DNA from: Anaeramoeba flamelloides
Lineage: Eukaryota > Metamonada > Anaeramoebidae
Direction: 5' to 3'
DNA length: 64,000 nucleotides
NCBI GenBank assembly: GCA_027625915.1
Contig: JANTQA010000018.1
Coordinates: forward strand, 472,501 to 536,500
Shown here in pieces: positions 57,997 through 64,000 of this stretch. The translations under genes and the position numbers were made by a program. Every line of letters starts with the position of its first letter. Positions within the stretch are counted from its first letter, which is position 1. Under the pieces are notes generated by a model. It had not been told where the DNA came from. It did no database searches and was given only the letters and a program-made list of their open reading frames with translations.

Positions 57997-60900
57997 ATGA
58001 AAAAAATTATCAGAAGCACTAATAGAGGTTGCTACAAACTTTTATTTGTTGTTTCCGTTTTAATTTTGTCCTTATGTAAATGTTCAGAATCTGCATATAG
58101 CTGTAATTCGGGCTCAGAATTCAAAGTCAAGACCGTTTTTGCAAAGGATCAGAGCCAGTCTTCAGTTGCCACCTTTGAGGACGGTAGGTTTGTTGTTGCT
58201 TGGGAAAGCTATGATCAAGATGGTAGTGGATCTGATATATATGCCCAGCTCTTTGATGACAGTGGGTCTAAGGAAGGCACCGTGTTTCGAGTCAACACTG
58301 TTATTGCAAATGATCAGAGCCAACCTTCAGTTGCCACCTTTGAGGATGGGAAGTTTGTTGTTGTTTGGGAAAGCGATGGCCAAGACGGTGATAGTTCTGG
58401 GATATATGCTCAACTCTTTTATGCTGACGGCACCAAGAAAGATTCTGAATTCCAAGTAAATTCTTATACCACTAGCGATCAGCAATCTCCTTCGATACAA
58501 CCTTCCAAGATGGAGAATTTATCATAACATGGGAAAGCGAGAACCAAGATGGTGGTTATGGAATCTATGGTCAAGTCTTTGGTGCTGACAGCACCAAGAA
58601 AGGTACTGAATTCCAAGCGAACAATTCTACCACTAGCAACAAGCAATCTTCCTCCGTTACAACCTTCCAAGATGGGCAATTTATCATAACATGGGAAAGT
58701 GAGAACCAAGATGGTGACGGGTATGGAATCTTTGGCCAAGTCTTTTTCGCTGACAGGACCAAAAAAAACCAGGAATTCCAAGTTAACAGCTATACCGCCC
58801 AAAACCAGCAATCCTCTTCGGTGGCAGCCTTTCTTATGGATCTGGTCAAGTTTCTTGTTGTCTGGCAAAGCAAGGATCAAAACGGGGATGGAAACGGTGT
58901 TTATGGTCGAATTTTCTCTGAGCATCAACCCGCATATGTCAACATCCCCTTATCCGACAAAAGTTTCCATTACCGTCAAAATGTCCTATTTAAGTTTGCT
59001 GAGAGCACCTTCGTTGATCAAAATAATGACACGCTGTAAACTGAAGCAAGCCTTGCCAATGGATCACCGTTACCCAATTGGCTTGCTTTTGACAGCACCA
59101 CTCGAACCTTTTCGGGTTCGCCCAATTGCACATCCGTCAGAGTAGAGGAAATCAAAGTAAGGGCACAAGACGATTGCCAACTTGGCACCGAAGACATCTT
59201 CACTTTAGAGATTACCAACAAGCATCCTCTTGTAAACAGCCCCCTCGGCAATCATATTTTCCATTATAGCAAAAATTTTCAGTTCGATTTTGCTGAGGGC
59301 ACCTTCGTTGATCCAGATAACGACACGCTTTATTACGAAGCAAGCCTTGCCAATGGATCACCGTTACCCAATTGGCTTGATTTTGACAGCACCACCCAAA
59401 CCTTTACCGGTTCACCCAATTGTCATTTTCATGGTGAGTTCCAAATCAAAGTAAGGGCACAAGACGACTGCCAACTCGGGGCCGAAGACATCTTCACTTT
59501 AGAAGTTCCAAATGATCCTCCCATAGTTAATGAGCTGATGGCAGATCAAAAAATTAAATCTTTAGAAAGGCTAGATTACACCTTCTCAAAGTACGTTTTC
59601 CATTCTAGCTTATCACAAGATGAATTGGAATTTTCCACCGAGTTAGTCGACGGCTCCAAGCTTCCTGATTGGCTTGTGTTTTATGACAAAGAAAGGCGCT
59701 TCTCAGGGACCCCCTCTGGCGGAACTCGCACTTTGGAACTTGTGGTTACGGCCAAAGACGGGTGCCAAAACAGCACCTCTACAACCTTTCAAATCCAAGT
59801 GACGTACAGTGGGTGCCCCCTGGGTATGTTCTCTCCACTGGGGGAGGAGATTCCACCAATGTCCGAGGCCGATTGTGAGAATTGCCAATGGGGAACATAT
59901 GGCGATCAAATTGGGCTAACTGCCTGTAACATGTGTCCCGCGCGAACGTACAATACAGAAACAAAGAAAATCTTGCTTGGTGCGTGTATTAAATGCCAAA
60001 TGGGCACTTACAACCCCAATTTGGGATCAACAACCCCCAACGACTGTCTTCCATGCTCACCCGGAACCTATCTGAACCACACGGGCGGTTTCTCTGAGGA
60101 TGGTTGCTATCTGTGTGATTTGGCCCATTACAACCCGAATATTGGCTCTACTTCAATTCAAAGTTGCCTGCCATGCCCAAGGGGAAGCTACTCTGCATTC
60201 AAGAATCTGACGTCCATCGATCAGTGCTTGCTATGCAAAGCTGGTATCTACAACGATCATACCGCATCAACCTCGTGTCAGCAATGCCCCCAGGGTAGTC
60301 AAGCGAATTCACGGCAAGACGGTTGTGAGTTATGCCCACCCGGAATCAAATGGGAATCAGATAATCGGAAGTGCCATACATGTGGCGTCGACGAATTTAA
60401 CAATCAAGAGGGGTTAACATATTGTTTGAAATGCTCACAGACAGGTATATGTCTCGGGGGCAACAACTGCTCAACAGGAAGAGACCCCGATATGTACTGT
60501 TCCAAGTGCATCTCTGGATATTATCTCCATGGCAATGGCTGCTCCCCTTGTACCAGGACAACAATGGTCGTTATCTTGGTTCTGATCATCGTCTTTGTTT
60601 TCGCGTTGATGTTGGTCTTCCGAAGAAAGCTGTCCAAATTGTCCAACCCCATTTATATGATCTTCCTTTTGTTTTTCCAATTATTAGGCGTTATTGTTGA
60701 ATCCATGAAGTACGAAGGTAACAGAAGCACCTTTGTAGCCATCCCCAAATACCTTTCCCAGCTTGTCAATTTCAAAATGGGATCAGTTCTGGCACCAGAG
60801 TGCTATTCAGAACTCACCTTCTATACACAATATTTTATTTTTGTTTTTGTGCTTTCTGCAATCATTTTAGTCCTCGTAATCTTCTCGGTCGTGGTGCATT

Positions 60901-61790
60901 GCTGCACAACTGGCTTGAAATCTGAAAAGAAAGTCTCCTATGGCACAGTCCTGATCTTGGCAAGATTCTTGAAAATCGTGTACATCCCATACCTCGTAAT
61001 TTGCCTCCAGCCCTTTGACTTCACTTATTAAGAAACAGAACAGCAATGGACACTTGACGCAGAACCCAATATTACCAAAGATCAGGTATGGAGAAACCAC
61101 TTGCCACTCTTTGTCCTCTTCACGATCTTGTTTGTCACTGGGATTCCCGTTTTCTTCCTTGTGATCCTCATACTCGCTTGGAAAAGGGGCTTTAATACTT
61201 GGTATGAAAAACGATTTAGCTGGATCTGGGAATATTATAAGCCCTCGCGATTTTGGTTCGAACTCGTGTTGCTCCTCTTTCGCTCTGTGATCGTCGTCGT
61301 GGCTCTCCTCTTCACAAACAATCAAACTGCTCAATTGCTCATCCTTGTTATCATTCTGACCATCATGATCCTTCTTGTCTTCTTCTTACGCCCATATAAA
61401 GGCGGAGAATCGCCCAGACATGTTTCAGAAGATGTGGTTCTCATCAGCTCTTATATTATTCTCCTTGCTGTTATTATCCTTGTGTGGTCGACAGAATTTT
61501 GCTTGTTGATGTATACCATGGGTTGTTCAACAATGGGGTATGGAATTTGGAAAAATTGGACTAAATTCCGTTCTGGAGAATGGAAAGATAAGAGAAACCT
61601 GAAGAAACCCTTGAAAAAGATTATCAATAATCCAAAAAAATCTTCTAGCTCCGATCTAGATGATAGTGACTCTGATTCCGATGGTTCTCGTGATTTTGAT
61701 TGTTTGTCAGACAAACTTAAACCTGAAAGTAATCAGAATATTCAATTAAAAGATTACAAGGATGAAAATGAAGTCGAGGTAGAAATTTAA
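57997..61790 (+). pseudogene. Multi-membrane surface protein with ephrin-receptor-like repeats, decayed
   Basis: The ATG at 57997 follows an A-rich leader and starts a signal peptide (KLLFVVSVLILSLC). Next come about four roughly 50-residue repeats of the type VATFEDGKFVVVWES...GIYAQLF, and at least two dystroglycan/cadherin-like repeats (NWLDFDSTTQTFTGSP). Then come Cys-rich ephrin-receptor-like (GCC2/GCC3) repeats such as GTYNPNLGSTTPNDCLPC (about 59810-60540). About eight membrane segments follow (from ILVLIIVFVFALMLVF at 60570), then an acidic Ser/Asp tail. The frame is broken by one missing base near 58490, a TAA at 59038 (DTL*TEAS against DTLYYEAS in the sister repeat) and a TAA at 61029. 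Otherwise coding is continuous and GC-richer than the flanks, so decay is recent. Probable former role: sensor or channel-like receptor at the plasma membrane. Confidence 0.82.
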
Positions 61791-62535
61791 TTAAAATTTA
61801 TTTGAAAAAATTACATTTTGAACATTTTTTGCCGACATAAAAATATTTTTTTTTGTGAAATTTTTTGAAATATATTTTATAAAGCTCACTTTAATTTTTT
61901 TTTTAAACTTTTTTTTTTTAATTCAAAATTTGCCAGTTTAATATAATCCCAACTAGTGATTAAAAGTTTAATTAATTTCAAATAATTAATTTGTTTTTAA
62001 TCTTTCTCAAATGTTTAAAAAAATGACCAATAAAATTGGTTCAACAAAAGGTTATGACATGATCGGACTTTAATTTTTTAATAAAATACTTGTAAAATGA
62101 TGTGATATGATAAATATTATTTTTTTAAAAAATATAATTAAAATGTTATATTTAATTATTTTTTTTTTATAAATTATAAATAATGTTATATGTAGGTGGA
62201 TGGTTTATTGAAAAAAATGTTAATTTAGAACAAGATAAAAAAATCACATCAAAAGTTTCACTTTAATCAAAATATAAATAATTTGAGAAAAAAAAAAAAA
62301 AAACCTTTAGTCTAATAGTTTCTTATTCGTTAGATCAATTTTATTAATTATTACAATTATTTAGTTTTATTTTATTTTATTTTTAAAACTAAACTAAATT
62401 TTAGAATAAATGGCATATGTTTCAGTTGAATTTTAATTGTATTTGTATTGTTTTGAAGTTTTTCCCCTCAAAATGAAAAGTTTGCAAATAAATCATTTTT
62501 TCTCTTATTTATATTTTCGACATTATTTTGTTAAA
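61791..62535. other. AT-rich region downstream of the surface-protein gene
   Basis: Long T and A tracts, no gene. Confidence 0.4.
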
Positions 62536-62760
62536 ATGGAAAATGAAAATAAAAAATTGGAAAGAAGTAAAAGATGGATTAATGAAAAAATTGATTTCAA
62601 ATATGAAAAAGAGATTAGATTTAGTTATTTAAATGGAAGGAGAATCGATAAATGGGTTTTATTAATTTTTCAAAATTTCTATTTTTTATGTAATGTTTAT
62701 TTCAAAATAAATTGCCTATTTTTTTTTTTTTTTTTTACTTTTTTTTTTTTTTATTTTTAA
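62536..62760 (+). CDS. Possible small exon or gene fragment, unrecognised
   Basis: From the ATG at about 62536 the frame reads MENENKKLERSKRWINEK then KYEKEIRFSYLNGRRIDKW, a charged peptide unlike the Phe/Ile/Lys noise elsewhere. It then becomes a homopolymer Phe run (62720-62750), so only about 45 codons look real. It could be an exon with a donor near 62670 or a relic. Confidence 0.25.
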   Translation: MENENKKLERSKRWINEKIDFKYEKEIRFSYLNGRRIDKWVLLIFQNFYFLCNVYFKINCLFFFFFFTFFFFYF

Positions 62761-63059
62761 AGGAAAAATAAATATCTCTTGAGAATAGAACAGAATATTA
62801 AAATAGAAATTTTTATATTATAATAGATAAATTCAATTATTAAAAATATTTTTCTTTAATTTAAGATTTTTAATGGGATATTTATTTTGAAATAGAGTTT
62901 ATATATCCAATTCCAAAAATTCTAAAATCACCGAAACATCCAAAATCAAAAATATTCAAAAAAAAAAACCAATTTATTATATTTTTCCAAACCTAATCTC
63001 CAAACCACATTTAATTTACAGAATATTAAGGTTCTTATAAGTAGTCATTCTAATCCAAA
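62761..63059. other. AT-rich spacer
   Basis: No gene or repeat seen. Confidence 0.35.
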
Positions 63060-63440
63060 TAAAAGAAAAAAATATAAAACTCAAAAATAAATATTGGTGT
63101 GTCCAAAATAATTAAATTTGTGGAACAAAAAATGATTGGTAAATTTGTTGAAATTTTCACCAACAATTGTTGATCGATCAAATGATAAGATATCATCAAC
63201 CATTTGTATGTGATTTTTCGATTCAAAAAACTCAACACTAACCCTCTATCAATCATCAAAAAAAAAATTCCAAATATAACAAAATAGATTAGGTAACTAC
63301 AAAAAAGTAGATGAAAACAAAGTAAAAAAGACAAAAAATGAAATTGTTTGTAAAATCAAAATTATTTCCAAATTGAATTTTAAGTGGGGGTATTGTTATT
63401 CCATCAACTGTTTAAACGGTTCCAAATTTTTGGAATATAG
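63060..63440 (-). mobile_element. Fragment of a TTAA element
   Basis: The minus strand aligns with the inner part of the elements at 41348 and 18878. The best-preserved stretch codes LNRKITYKWLMISYHLIDQQ (63170-63260). Neither terminus is present. Confidence 0.6.
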
Positions 63441-63532
63441 TTTTTTTTGAAAGTACATATCAACCATGCCATTTGTTAATTTTTTTATTTTTTTGTAACA
63501 ATAAGAAAGTCATAACTTACCAGAGCTTTGAC

Positions 63533-63563
<31 letters not shown>

Positions 63564-63695
63564 TAATTGAATGAATTGATTTGTCATGATATTTTAGTAA
63601 AGATTAATTTAACAGTTAATAAATTCAATGACTTTTATTTGTTATTGTTGAAGAGTTAATATTAAGATATTATATTTTTTTTTGGTTGAAAGTAT

Positions 63696-63730
<35 letters not shown>

Positions 63731-64000
63731 CTGTTTTATTAAGTATTTTCAAACACTATAAAAGTTTATAATCTAATTAAAAGGTTGGTTTTCAATTATA
63801 ATCAAGAAGTGAAAGGGAAAGATTATATATATAAGAAGAAATGGGTGTAAATAAGTCAAAATATGAGATTATTTAGATGTATAAGGAGGGAGAATAAATA
63901 AACCAAATAAAGGTTACTTTAAATAAAGAATAGTAAAAAAAAAACATGAATTTCTCAATTTTTCGTCGAGAACTTACAAAACTTCCAACCCTACCCTGAA
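63441..64000. other. Low-complexity right end
   Basis: A run of about 29 A residues at 63533-63561 and an (AT)n microsatellite at about 63697-63726. No gene. Confidence 0.5.

Noticed and set aside
58479-58928. Long minus-strand frames opposite the surface-protein gene
   Set aside because: Shadows of the plus-strand repeats caused by the higher GC content of true coding sequence.
59036-61031. Reassigned TAA codon in this genome
   Set aside because: The four proteases and the intact RCC1-BTB gene end normally at TAA, so TAA is a stop here.
63697-63726. Telomere or centromere signal near the right edge
   Set aside because: Only a simple (AT)n tract and an A-run; no G-rich telomeric unit or satellite array.
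1-64000. LTR retrotransposon, retroviral or Polinton-like element
   Set aside because: No long terminal repeats with RT, integrase, capsid or protein-primed polymerase signals were seen; the RT motifs present are of LINE type.

Overview
The window looks like nuclear DNA of an AT-rich unicellular eukaryote. Supporting signs are spliced genes, BTB/RCC1 and kexin-like genes, LINEs with target-site duplications, and many MITE-like hairpins in very AT-rich intergenic DNA. The mix of RCC1-BTB proteins, secreted kexins and ephrin-receptor-like multi-membrane proteins resembles Anaeramoeba-type amoebae, but this is recalled resemblance, not a database result. TAA serves as an ordinary stop codon. I found no tRNA, rRNA or CRISPR array, and no LTR, retroviral or Polinton-like element.

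Layout. 1-3600: two LINE remnants on the minus strand, carrying hairpin cassettes and a MITE. 3954-5342: decayed RCC1-BTB gene. 5880-38350: tandem array of four kexin/furin-like protease genes, all on the minus strand (units A-D). Unit B is swollen by about 7 kb of nested transposons: a TTAA-flanked element containing a foldback element and four MITEs, then a 5'-truncated LINE that itself holds cassettes and three MITEs. 39150-45110: decayed copies of an unidentified gene, arranged tandem and inverted around a TTAA element. 45658-47289: intact RCC1-BTB gene. 48180-54638: a LINE fragment and four more TTAA elements, three of them joined end to end. 57997-61790: a decayed surface-protein gene (signal peptide, repeats, cadherin-like domains, ephrin-receptor-like cysteine repeats, about eight membrane segments). 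61791-64000: AT-rich DNA with a TTAA-element fragment.

Function. The protease copies are secretory-pathway S8B enzymes. Comparing the four copies supports a first exon coding a signal peptide, spliced through a roughly 200-base phase-1 intron; this exon is intact only in copies 1 and 2. Each protein ends in a Thr-Pro stalk and a hydrophobic tail, suggesting membrane or GPI anchoring. The RCC1-BTB protein is probably a cytosolic adaptor. The most unusual signals are the hairpin cassettes at one homologous site in four diverged LINE copies, and three TTAA-flanked elements that share their TTAA junctions.
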